DNA from: Leptodontidium sp. MPI-SDFR-AT-0119
Lineage: Eukaryota; Ascomycota; Leotiomycetes; Helotiales; Leptodontidiaceae
Length of the DNA stretch: 64,000 bases
Reading direction: 5' to 3'
NCBI GenBank assembly: GCA_020726505.1
Contig: JAHLEZ010000032.1
Span: forward strand, 310,001 to 374,000
Shown: positions 47,543-60,051 of the stretch, in pieces
How the letters are laid out: each line of letters starts with the position of its first letter
Position numbering within the stretch: the stretch's first letter is position 1
Translations under genes and position numbers: made by a program
Notes under the pieces: generated by a model
What the model saw: only the letters and a program-made list of their open reading frames with translations
Databases searched by the model: none
Told to the model about the DNA's origin: nothing

Positions 47543-49994
47543 ATGGGCGGCTTATGGCATAGATCTTAGAGTTTGGTGGAGCATTAGAGGGGCGGGGAAA
47601 ATCATCGGTAATGTATAACAGTTTTTCAAAATGGATGGAAAGACTTGGGGGGCGATTGATGGAATGATGGAAAAAGACAGGGAATGGAGAGGGATGATGA
47701 GGCAGTTTTATTATTGTGGCATGCTCCGAACACATGACAAGACATGTGTCAGATCCACGTCGGTACAATTACTTCCGCCCTGCTTTCCTTTATTCCGGTT
47801 TTGGTGACGACGATGCTGCTTGCTCTCAGGTAAGACGGTAAGTAAATTACTTGTTCTGCTCTCATTCGCCTTTTCTCGCATCCACTAGCCCATTTTCCTG
47901 CAATCAGGTATTCTAGAACCTTGTTCACCGATGATGATAACAAACGCCCAGATCTACCAATGCTCCCTCGGCTTACATCTTGTGCTGTCTTACCCTACCT
48001 TGTGAGTTTTATGAGGTAGCTAAGTTAGAACGGTACCGAGTTTTAACGAAGATTGGGGACGGGAGGAGCTAGATTCATCTGGCCACAAGTCCAGAGCAGG
48101 AGGGAATCTGGCCCTTCAATATGCAAATTCGTTTCTCTGTCAATGATCTGGAATTTGGATCATGTTTGTGGAGTTAATAGGATTTTGGGTGAGTTGAGAT
48201 GGCATTTTGGACCTTTTTGGAGTAGAAGCTGGAGGAGAGGGGTGTGAGTGAGCCATGGTTCGCTCGAAGCTAATTGCCTATAGATACCATGGATGACGAC
48301 TCTCTGGTTGCTGACCTACCGGAGTTAATTTTTCATCTACATGTACCTATATAAGCTCCTCTGAAACGAAATTCCGGTTTCTTTTCTTTCTTTTTCTCGA
48401 TTTTGAGGAGCTTTGAAGCATTTTCGTGGATTTGTTTACTTTTCCAGGAGCTAGGCTCGATTTGGGATTTTGAGCCCATGCCAACGAAACGACTTGCTGG
48501 ATGTGCATTTGACGGCTTTCGGTTATTTTAAGGTTTTGTTTATGTCCGGGGAAGTAGTTCCATTCTCTACCTACTCTTTATTTTCGTATACTTCTATCTT
48601 TTCGCGGCATGATATGATATTGATATTGCTGATATCTGCAGGGTGAGGTTTTAGGTTTGGTATGATGTCAACATACCTGTAAGCTACCGACGTCAGAGGG
48701 AATACCGAGTGGCCCCATTTCCGCTACTCGTTCGGTCATTTTGGCTGCAGAGCGTACTCGAGGCTAGGCAGGTCCTGAAGTTAATGCATGGGATTTGTGA
48801 GACTAAACTTTTTCCCTCCGCCTTTTTTTCAATCCTCGATGTTTGATGGCACGCGGTTTCTGGCGGGAAAAATATCTCTGATGATTTTATTCGAAACATC
48901 TCTTCAATACAAATAAGAGGTGAGTGGCAGGTGTCACTTTCCTCTCTCTTTTCAGACAGCCTTGTCCTGCGAGATATCCAATGTCGACAAAAAATCCAAT
49001 TACTCAAGGACCTCTTAGATGGACTGGTACGTATATCGGATCGTATGCATTTCGTGATGAGTGTTAACACCTGGCGGGAAGAGTAGTTGCCGTTGGATGG
49101 TACAACGTCACTCAGTTGTCCACTGATTCTCGCTTACTTACGCTAGTGGTAGAGGCAGGTATGTTTCACCATGACGATTTATTCTGCTTCGGTGACTGAT
49201 TTTGGACCCAGTTCTACATCCAGAGCGGTCTTTGGAAGGTTTGTTGAGAATGAAGATTGAATTTCATCGATAAGGTGTCCGTGTTGGAGTTCGAGAGGGC
49301 ACTTAGGGCTTGAAGGACTTTGCACTGTTCTAGAACATCTCTGGTCTGGGGACTCAGAGCAGAATTCCAGTACATACGATTCATCAGACGATCGAAGACC
49401 ATGAATATCTTTGCTCAGAGACCCAAACTCCAGTTCAGTAAACGATATTCGTGGTATCTGTGGAAATGGAAGAGAAACTCGCTTGGATTGTTTGTGTGGT
49501 GAGGATATACCTAGCGCACCACCGGCGCCATTTGAAATCTGGTTCGCTCCTGCCCTTCGCCCACAGCAGCAGCTTTTATAGCCACTTATCACGAGCCCTT
49601 CAGTGGCTTCGATCGATCTAAGCCGTTCACCAATACAATATCGTCATTGTCATTGTCGGTGTGCTGGCCAATCCCATCGAGGGCCATGTCGTTGCCCACA
49701 GTGTGTATCCCTCAAATATCCCCCATCCGCACATTCTGACATCTATACATCTATCCATTCAACCCACGCCGAGAGAGCCCTACGAGCGTCCTTCGGGAGA
49801 TCCCAAGCTCCTCTACACAGCAAAGCCTGGAAACTGACATTCTTTCCGATTATGCTCGAAAGTCATTATTTACTCGGTTATCATCAGTACTTCTAGCATT
49901 CCTACACATGCGATATCAACAGACTTCCCCCGAGTCTTTCTGATCCCACTCTAAATTCTTTACAGGCTACGACGGCCATTCCTATTATCTCCTC
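47543..49994. other. 2.4-kb intergenic region
   Basis: No gene supported. It is AT-rich between about 48340 and 48650. Frames at 48693-49070 and 49179-49592 (minus) have no signature. I looked just upstream of the kinase gene for a missing NACHT P-loop and found none. Confidence 0.5.
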
Positions 49995-52900
49995 ATGGCC
50001 ACTGTTCCTATGGGCGGAGCCTCCTACGGCTCGTCTTTCTCCAACTCTGCGTCGTTCGCCGACTCCTCCTACTCATCACAATCACCTCCAGACGAGGACG
50101 AACTCCAGAAATCTTGCCTGACCTCACCTCTAAGCCACCCCGTCAATCCCTACAGTCCTGGACAACAAGAGAATGATGCTCCATGGCAGGTCCCTCGCAT
50201 ACACACGAATGATGTTATACGCGATGTGGAGAATCGATTGAAAACCAATCCCGTAACGGCGAGGGTTGTGGACAGATTTCCGAGTCTTGCGCAGAAGATT
50301 GTGATGGCAATCGATAGACAGACGTCTAGAGAAGCTCATCTGTATTCTCAGCAGAGCCTGTAAGTCACAAAACAACATCAAGTGACGTTCGCTTACGCCA
50401 CTAGGATGCACTATGCCAACCGCTTGTTTCAAGACATCGAGGTCACTGCTTCCAGACATCCTCTCGTTGTGCGTGCTTTCAAGTTTCCCTATACGCAACT
50501 CTATGGCACCCACCCAGCAATGGTACAGATTTGTGGGGAGCTGTACGCTAGTTTCGAGGAACTCGTTCCAGATCATTTGGGCATCCTCCCAGCTATGCTG
50601 GCCTGGATCCACTTTGCTAGGAGAAATCTCAACGCCAGAGAACTTCAGCATGCATTGAGATTCTCTCTAGACGTCAACCCACCACAACAACGGAATGCTA
50701 CTCCTTCATTCGACTACATGAATTCGGCGGCGGGCGGGTTCATTCGATTTGAAGACAGCGAGGAGGAAATCATTGTCCCTGAGAGCCTGAAAGACGGGAT
50801 CCAATGGTATTACCGAGTAACTGGGCAAGATCAATACCAACCCTACATGGGACTAGCATGTTTGGCCTATATCAATGCTGCTATCGGGGCGCAAGGACCA
50901 TGCCCTGATAGGTATACTCTGGATCAGCGCCTACAGGAATTTCCCTTCTTGCAGTATGCCATCGAGAACTGGGTATCACATATTCCTCCGGGGTCTTACA
51001 ACATGGAAAGCTTTGCTCTCTACTTGAACGATGATCGAATTATCCAGAGCATGATGCAAATTCTGGGCAGGGCGAAGCTACTCCATCTGTCGGACCGGGA
51101 AATCAAGCCTTCTGATCCCAGCCAGTGGTACTACAAGAACGCCACAGGACTAGCATATGCGGCTTCAATCGGCTCCTATCCACTTGTGAAGGTATTCTTG
51201 ACAGCAGGTCACCATCCGAACTCTAATTTGGGATATCTGCCACCTCTTGTTTCCGCCGCAATGACCGGGCATTCACGGGTTGTGGCCCTACTTGTGCAAT
51301 ATGGGGCAGACGTCAATGTTAGAGATTTTGCCGGTCGAACAGCGCTCTATTTCGCAGCAGTTGGAGGTTATCATGAGATCGTCGACATTCTCTTGTCTCA
51401 TATGGTAGATGTGAATTCTCAAGCCAAAGATCGAACGTCACCTCTGATGGCCGCCATTTGCAATGGGCATCTCGAGATTGCCAAAACGTTGTTCCGCTAT
51501 GGGGCGAGGGCCAATGCTGTAGCTTTTGATGGCCAAACGGCTCTCTCATCTGCTATCATGAAGCCAGGGTTCGCGGATTTCGCCGTCACCATGTTCTCAC
51601 TTTCGCTCGGTCCATTTAATTTGAGCCTGAGCATAGAGTCGGACGTCACTCTCTGGGAGGCTTGCAGTGGTATTCAGGACGACGCTTTTCGACATCAAAT
51701 CCTTGATTGCATTAAGAAGCATGATTTTATGATGGACAGCGGAGCTGCCCTCACGCTCCGGCAGGCTTGGAAAGAAAGTCTCTTGTTGACACTCTCACTC
51801 GATAGAAATTGTAGTCCTGCTGTTAAAGCACCGGCAAGAGCCAAGGCAAATCGCAAACGTCGCGGCATGATGTCAACACTCAGCAACGAGTTTCGGCAAA
51901 GATACATGCTTGAGTGCTACCTTGGTAAAGGGGCATTCTCGAGTGCGTGGAAGGCCATTGATCTGGTCACGGGGCAACACGTCGTCGCTAAATTCTTAAT
52001 AGAATCGTCAAACCACCACCACAGGGAGGATTCAAAGCACGAGTGCCGGCTGATGTTGAAAATGAACCACCAGAATGTCTTGAAGTGTCTAGACTCAATG
52101 GAACTGGATGGCGGGATGGTCATCATCACTGAGTTCGCTCAGAGAGGAGATCTACAGTGGTACCTGAGACGATGCCAACCGATAGACTGCCGCCCAGGTT
52201 GTTTGCCAGAGCATACAGCTAAGTTCATGTTTGCACACGTGATGATGGGATTAAGCTACATGGTGAGTCTTTCGAGTTACTTAATCTGCCTTTCTAACAA
52301 TTTCGTAGCATTCCAGAAATGTGGTACACAGAGATCTCAAGCCAGAAAACATTCTTGTCTTTGAGAACAACGTGATGAAAATAGCCGATCTTGGAAATAG
52401 TACAAAGATCCCATCGGATCACAACGGATATGTGGATTTCATGCCCTGCACGCCAACTCGTATGTCTCTTCCATCAGACACTGAATTGGTATCATGGTTG
52501 GGCCAGGTTTGGACCAGCATCAGCTAACAATTCAACAGACATCGCACCAGAAGCAATGCAGAACGGATCCGAATCATCTGAATCATCCTCCGGGAGCTTT
52601 CTCGCAAAACCCTGTGATATCTGGTCAGCCGGAGCTTGCCTTTACCAAATGCTCGTTGGAAAGCAACCCTTTCCGACCGAGCCCGGAGACAGCACTTACG
52701 ACGTACTGCGTGGACGGATTCTTGCGGGTGACCTACACTTCGACGACTGGAATCTATGGGGATGTATCAGCAATCTGGCAATCCATCTTGTTGCTCGAAT
52801 GCTGGACCATGATCCGGAGAGACGACCCACTGCAGAGGAGGTCCTTCAGCATCCTTGGATCACGGGAAACATCGAAAAGGGGCAGATGTTGGATTTTGAT

Positions 52901-53098
52901 GGCTTGCGAGCTCCTCATGGCCAATATGACGGTGCTTTGCGCCCAAGAAGCCCAGAATGGGTAACTCCTCCAGTTGTTCGGACCAGAACTGGTCAAACTC
53001 GGACTGGCAACCATTCTCTCAGTGATGATATTGAGGATTTCAGATCAACTCAGGTTGATTGGATTACTGACGATGAGCCCGGATTGCTTGTTAAGTAG
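49995..53098 (+). CDS. NLR-remnant/ankyrin-repeat protein fused to a C-terminal Ser/Thr kinase
   Basis: Four exons (49995-50359, 50405-52262, 52309-52459, 52539-53098) join in phase to 977 residues. Residues 1-45 are Ser-rich. About 55-215 resembles the part after the ATPase core of fungal NACHT-ankyrin proteins: DVIRDVENRL, SLAQKIVMAI, then a winged-helix-like WIHFARRNLNARELQHALRF. About 255-330 has the matching region (GLACLAYINAAI, CPDRYTLDQRLQEFPFLQYA, IENW). No P-loop is present. About 367-505 holds four or five ankyrin repeats (for example GRTALYFAAVGGYHEIVDIL). From about 623 there is a kinase: GKGAFSSAW loop, VAK (K651), HRDLKPEN (D750), ADLGNS (D768, DLG in place of DFG), APE (794-796) and DIWSAGACLYQML. 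All catalytic residues are present. It probably acts in sensing or signalling inside the cell. Confidence 0.85.
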
Positions 53099-53824
53099 AT
53101 TGTGCAGTATTTCCTTGGACGTTATGGTGTGTTGGGTTTGGTGTCGGGATTTCATCATTAGATTGCTTGTTCTCGTCAGGGATCTGGAGAAGGGGAGTTG
53201 GAGTATAATGTTTGACGGAGTATTGGGATAATGTTAATGGCTTGATTGGATTTGTTTAGGAAGTTTGGGAGATTTCGAGGCGGAGTTGTCGCGGGTGTCT
53301 GGATCGCAAACACTCCACAGCGTATGTCGCATTTTTATTGTTTCAAGCAAGCAGACATTTTTTGTGCTGTTGTTTGATAGCTTAGCCTAGCTTCGCGGTG
53401 CTGTAATCAAATCATGTTTACCAGTTTAATAAACTGTTGATTTGCAATTGAGAAGTTTTGTTCGTGAGGAGGTAGGGAGATCAAAGGTGTAGAGAGATGA
53501 AAGGGGGCGGATATTGACGTAGGGTTGGAGTGTTGGAGTGTTGGAGTGTTCACACGGTCTGTTTGCGGCTACAATGTTTGAACTGTTGGAACTGAATACC
53601 TGCGTCTTTTGAATCATCCTAGATTCTGGGTCGTAAGCATCATAAAGCAGATCATCATGCTCTCGAATACTTTTCCAGTCCAACTCTATTAGACAGCAAT
53701 ACTGTGAAAGCCCGTCCCCGATACCGCGACGCCTTGATCTCACCGACCTCCTAAACAGCAGAAACACCACCAATACCAGTAACCACTCCCCATGCCACCC
53801 ATTATTCCCATCCCAAGATATCAT
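53099..53824. other. Intergenic between convergent kinase-fusion and UCH genes
   Basis: No gene supported. It contains three tandem copies of TTGGAGTG (53525-53548). Confidence 0.55.
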
Positions 53825-54688
53825 CTACTCCTCTCCACCAGCAAGCGCAATACAACTAAACCTCAAATCCCCTCCATCACTCTCCGCCTCCAACTTAATA
53901 ACCCGCCCAATCCCCAACTCCACACCCTTCTCACTCAACAACCCCTCCTCTCCAAGGAACCCCCTATTAATAGGCCCCTTCCTACTCCCCTCTAACTCCC
54001 ACAAATTCCCATCCTCGCCCTTGACAAACGCCACGAAATGCTGACCCAGCCTATCCCCCGTCTCCGCATCAGGCGCAATCGTATCTCCCAACTCAGCGAC
54101 GGATTGGTGAGCGTTCAGGAACGCTTCATTGTCATAAAGCATCTTAGCACGGTCATCCATCTGCAGAGGGATAGCCTGTTCGCGGATCTGCAGGGCGAGG
54201 GAGTTCGGGAGGAGATACTTTCGTGCAGAGCCGTTGATGAGGCAGTGCAGTAGGCCGATGGAACCGCATGCATGGCCGATGGTCTGCTTGAACCAGACGA
54301 CAGGCTCGGACGGGCCTGATGCTGTGTAAAGTGGGAGGGGGGCGTCTTCGGATTCGCGCGAGGCGTGCCAGGCGGGTGTGAGAGGGAGGATTACGAGGAG
54401 GGCGTGGATTGGGCTAGGGATGTGGGTGAGGGAGGAGGAGTCGAGGGTGTAGATGTCGTGGAATTGGAGGGAGGGGGAGAGGCCGAGTTTCGTGGAGAGG
54501 GCGTTCATTACGAGGGGGTTGTTTTCTGGGAGGGGAGTTAGATGGGGAGTTGGATATGGAGATGGAGGGGGATATAGGGAAGGGAGAGGGAGAGGGAGAG
54601 AGAGGGAGGAGGAATGGGGAGAGGGAGAAGACAAACCAAGGACTGTGACGGTCTTTTTGCCGTTGATAACTTGGATTGGGATGGGCAT
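53825..54688 (-). CDS. Ubiquitin carboxyl-terminal hydrolase, UCH (peptidase C12) family
   Basis: Cysteine protease that removes small adducts from the ubiquitin C-terminus. Exon 1 (54688-54637) and exon 2 (54525-53825) flank a 111-nt pyrimidine-rich intron and give 250 residues, normal for single-domain UCHs. The oxyanion Gln and the nucleophile are in QTIGHACGSIGLLH (Q98, C104); the general base is H180 in GQHFVAFVK. The third catalytic residue is in LWELEGSRKGP, where Glu (E196) takes the place of the usual Asp of the ELDG motif. The N-terminus ENNPLVMNALSTKLGL matches the family start after a short leader. No extra domain is present. It is probably active and housekeeping, with no operon-like link to neighbours. 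Confidence 0.92.
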   Translation of the reverse strand: MPIPIQVINGKKTVTVLGLSSPSPHSSSLSLPLPLPSLYPPPSPYPTPHLTPLPENNPLVMNALSTKLGLSPSLQFHDIYTLDSSSLTHIPSPIHALLVILPLTPAWHASRESEDAPLPLYTASGPSEPVVWFKQTIGHACGSIGLLHCLINGSARKYLLPNSLALQIREQAIPLQMDDRAKMLYDNEAFLNAHQSVAELGDTIAPDAETGDRLGQHFVAFVKGEDGNLWELEGSRKGPINRGFLGEEGLLSEKGVELGIGRVIKLEAESDGGDLRFSCIALAGGEE

Positions 54689-55577
54689 TTTGGGTAGTTT
54701 GTGTTTGGGTGTTTGGGTGTTTTGGTTTGGAGAAGAGGGTGTCTGTTGGTGATGATTCCGTGGTATTGTTTCTGTTGTTGTTACAAGAAGAACGAAAGGG
54801 AAAAGAAGGAGAGGAAGAGGAGGAGGTTCTACTTAAGCCTTGTCCGCGAGGCTGCAGATGCGGGGAGCAAGGCAACCGCGGGGTACGTGGCGAGGCTGCG
54901 AGAGGATTGGTTGCTTCTGGCTAGCAATGTATACGTTATACCTAACTAAGCACTTGTTAAAACCCGAGCTTCATTTCAGTCTTGAGAGAATACTTTATAG
55001 AAAGTGAGGTTTGCATTTTTATTGCATTTTCATTGGGCTATGTTAAATCTTTATTCACGCCGCATGGGACGTAGGTTGGTTCTGCTGGTTTTCCACAACT
55101 ACGAAGAACATCACCGAATTGTGTTTTATTTCCGATTAATTGTATTACGATTTGCATTACGAGAATTAAATGTTCAAAAGCCTCCCATTTGTGAATGTGC
55201 AAGGTCTTAACTCAATGGAGACGAGCTTGGCAAGTTTTGTTGCCTTGAAATCAAGCGAGGTCCAGGTTAACTTTCTTTCCCAGGTCGCTTGGCCGAGTCT
55301 CTTTATTACTTCTCGTTATTCCACCATTTAATAATTTCCTTAAATGCCAAAACACACAAAGAAAACATGAGTCCCTCACGTAAGACTCACAACTTGTATT
55401 CAGGAACATGTCAGAGTTTGGTGAAGATTATCAAATATACAATATAAACATTAAGCTAATTTGTGATAGAATCAACTCTGGCACATTATCAAAGTACCGA
55501 CCCCTATCGTCCTTCACTCAACAGATGGCACTCATCAGTACTCATATATGACAAGTTCCTCAACATCACCAGCCCAA
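54689..55577. other. Intergenic, UCH promoter region
   Basis: No gene supported on either strand. AT-rich from about 54990. Confidence 0.5.
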
Positions 55578-56533
55578 TTACGTAGCAGTAACTGTAACAG
55601 TCTCAGTCGCCGTCGCAGTATCAACCTGCACGATCGTCGTGGTGGCAGTGACAGTAGTGTACTTGGTGACCGTGCAAGCAGCAGGAGTCTTCTTGTTCAG
55701 CAAGCAAGAGCAAGCGCTGCTGATACGGGCTGGGTTCGGGTTGAGCTTCTGGACGAGGCGAGGGAGGGTTTTGGCGCTGGCGGGGGCACAGGTTGGAGCT
55801 GCAACACGCTTGACTCGGCCCGAGGCAGGGAGAGGGCAGTTTACGTCGGAGAAGGTGAATGGGCTTCCTGCTGCGGGGGCGACTACGTCGGCAGCTGGGG
55901 GGAAGTTAGTATATGTATATGGTCTCGCCAATATGATACTTGAAAGGAACTGCAATGAGTTTGAAGAGAGTTGAGTTGGGTGACTTACGCCCCCCACCGT
56001 AGCATGCGCAAAGGGTTGTGCCAGAAGCAAAAGTGCCAGCTCCTAGGGAAACACATTGAGCCTGGCATTGTGCGAGAGTGAAAGATCCATCGTCGTTGAA
56101 GAAACTGGTGGCTGCATTTGCTGTTGCAAAGCCTGGGACATCGCAGACGAGAGATGGGACGGGGGGTAGCGGTGCTGGTGACTTGAATGGTCTGGGTGAC
56201 GGTTGATGTGGCCTGTTTGGTTGAGTTAGCTGTTGTTTATTTGCATCTATGCCGGGGATTTCGTAGCGGAATTGACGAGACGGAGAAGAAGTGCAGCATG
56301 TCTGGACATACAAAAGCGGTGTTGACAGCAGTCTTCTCAACTGTGGCAGTGACTGTTGGCTGCAAGTATGCAGAACAGAACTCCTGGCTGAGACCGGCCA
56401 AAATGAGGATTTGGTTATCCAGCGAGCAACCTGGTGGGAAGAAAGTTCGTTCGTCGAGCTCAGGAGCAGCGACGGGGGAAGATGCAACTGAGGCGGCGAA
56501 AGTAAAGAGAGAGAATGCTGTAGAGGACTTCAT
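55578..56533 (-). CDS. Secreted cysteine-rich protein with Thr/Val repeats, frameshifted in a G/C run
   Basis: Function unknown. Exon 1 (56533-56312) encodes a signal peptide (MKSSTAFSLFTFAASVASS) and a TVTATVEKT segment. Exon 2 starts at 56212 (ATSTVTQTIQVTSTATP) and should continue as VPSLVCDVPGFA, then FFNDDGSFTLAQCQAQCVSL, then FASGTTLCACYGGG, which resembles a PAN/WSC-type Cys module. The second part is one frame away: the switch is at the six-base run 56161-56166 (C on the coding strand). Five bases would restore the frame. Exon 3 (55894-55578) has an AACSCLL-type Cys segment (SSACSCLLNKK) and a closing TATATETVTVTAT stretch. The exon 2-3 junction (CYGGG-PADVV) is in phase. Without the frameshift the product is a secreted protein of about 250 residues. 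Confidence 0.65.
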
Positions 56534-57558
56534 TGTTGCTGGATTTCGTAAGGATTTGGATTTCCTGTTGAAAGAGAAGTGAAAAAGGGAAAGAGAATGT
56601 TGAGATATTATTACAGCTGGGTTGATAAATCTGTACTGGAGGAAAACAAGAGGAGCAACAGTCAAAGAGTTTTTGGGGACGAGGCTTTTATGATGTAGAG
56701 ATCTTTCATCCGAGATCCTCAGCCTCCCCCTCTCCAGCAAACCGTGCCTGCATAGTATGGCGTTCTAGATCACCCACAAGGGGAAATGGTCAGAGCGGCT
56801 GGCCCGGGCAACGAAAGCTAGAATAAAAAAGTCAAAAAAATCATCCGAGCCATTGCTTCCCCAGACCCGTCTCGGACTAGAAGTTCAGACGGCATGGGCA
56901 CGGGCACGGGATGGACTATCTTGGCTGCACCCAGTGCCTTGGCAAAAAACCCTCGATTCCTGGTTACGAGGGTCTCGCTCTTTGAAATTCATGATTGCCC
57001 AGACGCCTGTCCCGAAACTAAAGTCAGAATCAAATAGTTCCGATACTTAGCGTTGCCCGATTTAATTGCGCTACCTCGCTACCTCACTTGGAAGCCCCGG
57101 CGAGTCAGTTGACTTTTAAGCGAGGAAAACAAGCAAGATCCGCTGCAGCAGATATTCTTTTGCTGCCACTACAAAAGTTTTCCTGGTTACCATAGAATCA
57201 GGAAGACTAAAGTAGACGCGTTGAAGAGCATACCCGAACATGTGTCCAGACATGAGTATTGGAACTTCTCGTGATGTTAATCAATACACTTTTGTTGAAG
57301 CAAGTCAAAGGGGCTACAACATGTGCTTCCTTGGCAGGGGAATAAATAGTACACGAGTGAAGAAGTCGCTATTGGGTGGTCACGATCCAGGTAGTGGATT
57401 TTTTCAATAATGTAAACGCTCTCTAGTTCTCTTTATTGTCCCATTTCTACAACCAAGAGTCTTGCGCTCGGCGTCACAGGAAGAGCTAAAAACCTAAAAC
57501 CTGGAACCCAAAGGACCAAATCCTCCAAACCAATCTCCAATGCCTCGCCTCCATCGAC
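56534..57558. other. 1-kb intergenic region
   Basis: Promoter of the secreted protein and 3' flank of the first BTB paralogue. I see no gene here. Confidence 0.5.
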
Positions 57559-58741
57559 TTACGACTGTCCTCTATCATCAAATTCCATCAATGCCCGTTG
57601 CCTTGCCATGTGTATCTTGTGAGAATCCATGACTGGGTTCTCAATCCTTCGCAGAGCTCCCCCCACCTCCTGATAGAAGTTTGACTTGCCGCAACCGTGG
57701 TGGGTGTGAAAGTAGTAGATGTGGATACTTTCAATGGCGGAGGCTATTTCGTCAACACTGAGGTAGCTCTCATCGACTGGCTTTATTGGCCAAAGACCTG
57801 CAATCTGCATACCGCGTGTGAGACTTCCCCAAGAAGTTCCATCGCAGGCGTTGTCCTCGCCAGTGACATCTCCCAGTTGGCACAAGTTATCGTTGGTCTT
57901 TTCGTACTTGGATACCATGGCGTGAGGAATAGCGAGGAGACTCTCGATGGTCTCCTTTCGGATACGGAAGATGTTTTCTATGATAAAATCAGCCAATGAT
58001 CTTGCACAGTCAAGCTTCATGATGATTGCTCCAGGGATTGGTGCACTTACCAGCAATACCGGGAGGAAATGGTTCCGACCACAGCCAACCATACTTATTC
58101 AAAAGTTGGCCATCCTTGTTCGTCTTGACCTCTAGTAATATCGACTTTGCGACCGTCTCGAACTCCTCCTCCTGTCCAAATACCCAGTGAGTGTAGAGGA
58201 CCTGCTCTGCCATCGGGTATTTCGTCCGGAACTTCAAGTTGTCTGTCCATGTTGAGAGCCAGGGCTGGACTAGATAAACGCACATGTATTTCTCGCACAG
58301 TACAGCTACTTGAATGAGTATGCTGAACTGCAGTCGCTTGGGGACGAGACGGTGTTTGAGGTGTATGATGTTCAGCAGTACCAGAACTGCTTCGCCGTCG
58401 TCTTCGGTACAGTCGATGGTAGCGAAAGGAGCTTGAGAAGAGGTCGAGATAACTGCAAGAGTGGATCTTCGCGCTCTCGGAGACTCCGTTGACTCTGTCT
58501 CTGGCTTTGGTAGTGGCAGAAACGGAGGCGCAACCTTCCAAGGCGGGAAAATAAACTTTTTCAACACCGGGCTTGCGTGAAGAAGGGCTTGAGAGCAGAT
58601 CATACCCACCAGGGGCTTTTCTTTGTAGTTGACGAGGATCTGTACGTCTCCAGCGTCGAAGAGGAAGGGGTTTGGTGGAGTTTGCCCCGCCATCCTCAAT
58701 CCTGAGTCGGTAGATGAGCTGGAGTTTGACGGGTTGCTCAT
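57559..58741 (-). CDS. BTB-like protein, paralogue 1
   Basis: Two exons (58741-58051, 57977-57559) join in phase to 369 residues. The BTB-like core reads NPFLFDAGDVQILVNYKEK, then VGMICSQALLHASPVLKKFI, then FPPWK, then IDCTEDDGEAVLVLLNIIHL, followed by LIQVAVLCEKYMC and a WLSTW segment. The intron after PFPPGIA matches the position in the other two paralogues. The C-terminal half has no known motif. Such proteins are typical, often species-specific, ascomycete BTB relatives with proposed adaptor roles. MSNPSNSSSS is chosen as the start; an ATG-less frame extends 20 codons further. It is inverted relative to the other two copies. Confidence 0.85.
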
Positions 58742-60051
58742 CGTGAGGATCGAGGAGGGGGAGGATGTCGAGGAGGAGACCCGGCAGATGTAGTGTAACA
58801 AGGTAGTGGTCGAGTTTGGAGTTGTTGTTGGGAAAAGAAAACAAGGAGGTTAGGAGAGTAGCAGACTGACGCGCTGATATATTCATTCGAGACAATTTCG
58901 TAGGGCAGTATTGAATTTCGAATGTTTAAGCGAGATTAGCCCGAATAAAACTGCTCTTTGAGGACAGCCATTCACTGCGTTGCGACATGACTTTGCTTTT
59001 GATTTTAAGGAGCTGGATCATTGTCACCATCCCTGTGTTTGGGAACAAAGAACATGTTGAGAGTAGCAGATCACAGCTACCAGGAAGGTAATAGTAGTGT
59101 CAATGGGACATATAGGAGTCATTGGAAGTGCTTATAAGCTGGCAGAGGATCCCATCATCAGGCCCCTCAGTGAGAGCCTGTCATCCTCCTTTCATATGGC
59201 ATGTTGTGCGAAGACATCTCAGGGGAGACTCTTCACCCCCGCCGAAGACCTATGGATGAAACGAATGTATTAAGTAGTGGACTTGATTGCCTGTGCTATC
59301 ATCTATCTATCATTTGTTTTACTTTAGCTTTGCTAATTTGTCGCTGTTTGTATGATTGCGAGATGGTAAACTACGGCAAAGATGTGAGCTTGACGTGCTT
59401 GTGTTGCAATCATTTGAGCGATGACGAGAGAATCGCAACATTTCCTAGTTAGGTTTATTTTATCTTCCTTCTTTCTTCCGCTTACCGCTTCCTAGCCTCC
59501 CAACGCGGATACGCAGGCTGATTCCGTTCGATATCCTTCGCTGCTTGCCTGTGACACGGAACCTGATCGCTGAATCCGTATGGAGATTGATTTGTGGCAG
59601 GGCGACGATGCTGTAAGTAAGGTGGAACTCTGTCCCAACATCTAACAAAAGTCTTAAAAAATGTGACGCAAGCTAGATGGTTGGGTTACGCCAAATAAGT
59701 CTAAACAAACAAAGTCTCTGGCACTTGGCGGTGCTTTCAAGTTCTCAGATATTAGAAACAGCTTTTTAAATCCTTTGATAAAAGAAATTAAATTACAAAA
59801 GAACCGATAAAGACCCTTTTGTAAAACTAATCAGGTTGTTTACGCGCTCAACCCTGTTTATTAATTCTTTATTTACGATCCCTAGAAATGTCTTCATTAC
59901 GATATCAAGTATTTAATAATATTGTAGTGATATGATCATTTGTTGTTTTCTGGCTACTTTCCGAAGGAGTTTGAAAAAGATATAAAAATAGCTTTGCTTT
60001 TCACGACAAAAGATTTCGGCACAACTTATCAGCATACTCTCACATCTAAAA
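58742..60051. other. Divergent promoter between BTB paralogues 1 and 2
   Basis: 1.3 kb. No gene supported. The region from about 59650 to 60000 is AT-rich. Confidence 0.55.

Noticed and set aside
49603..49896. Open frame just before the NLR-kinase gene, considered as a missing NACHT N-terminus
   Set aside because: No P-loop (GxxxxGK[S/T]) or Walker B motif in any frame of the region.
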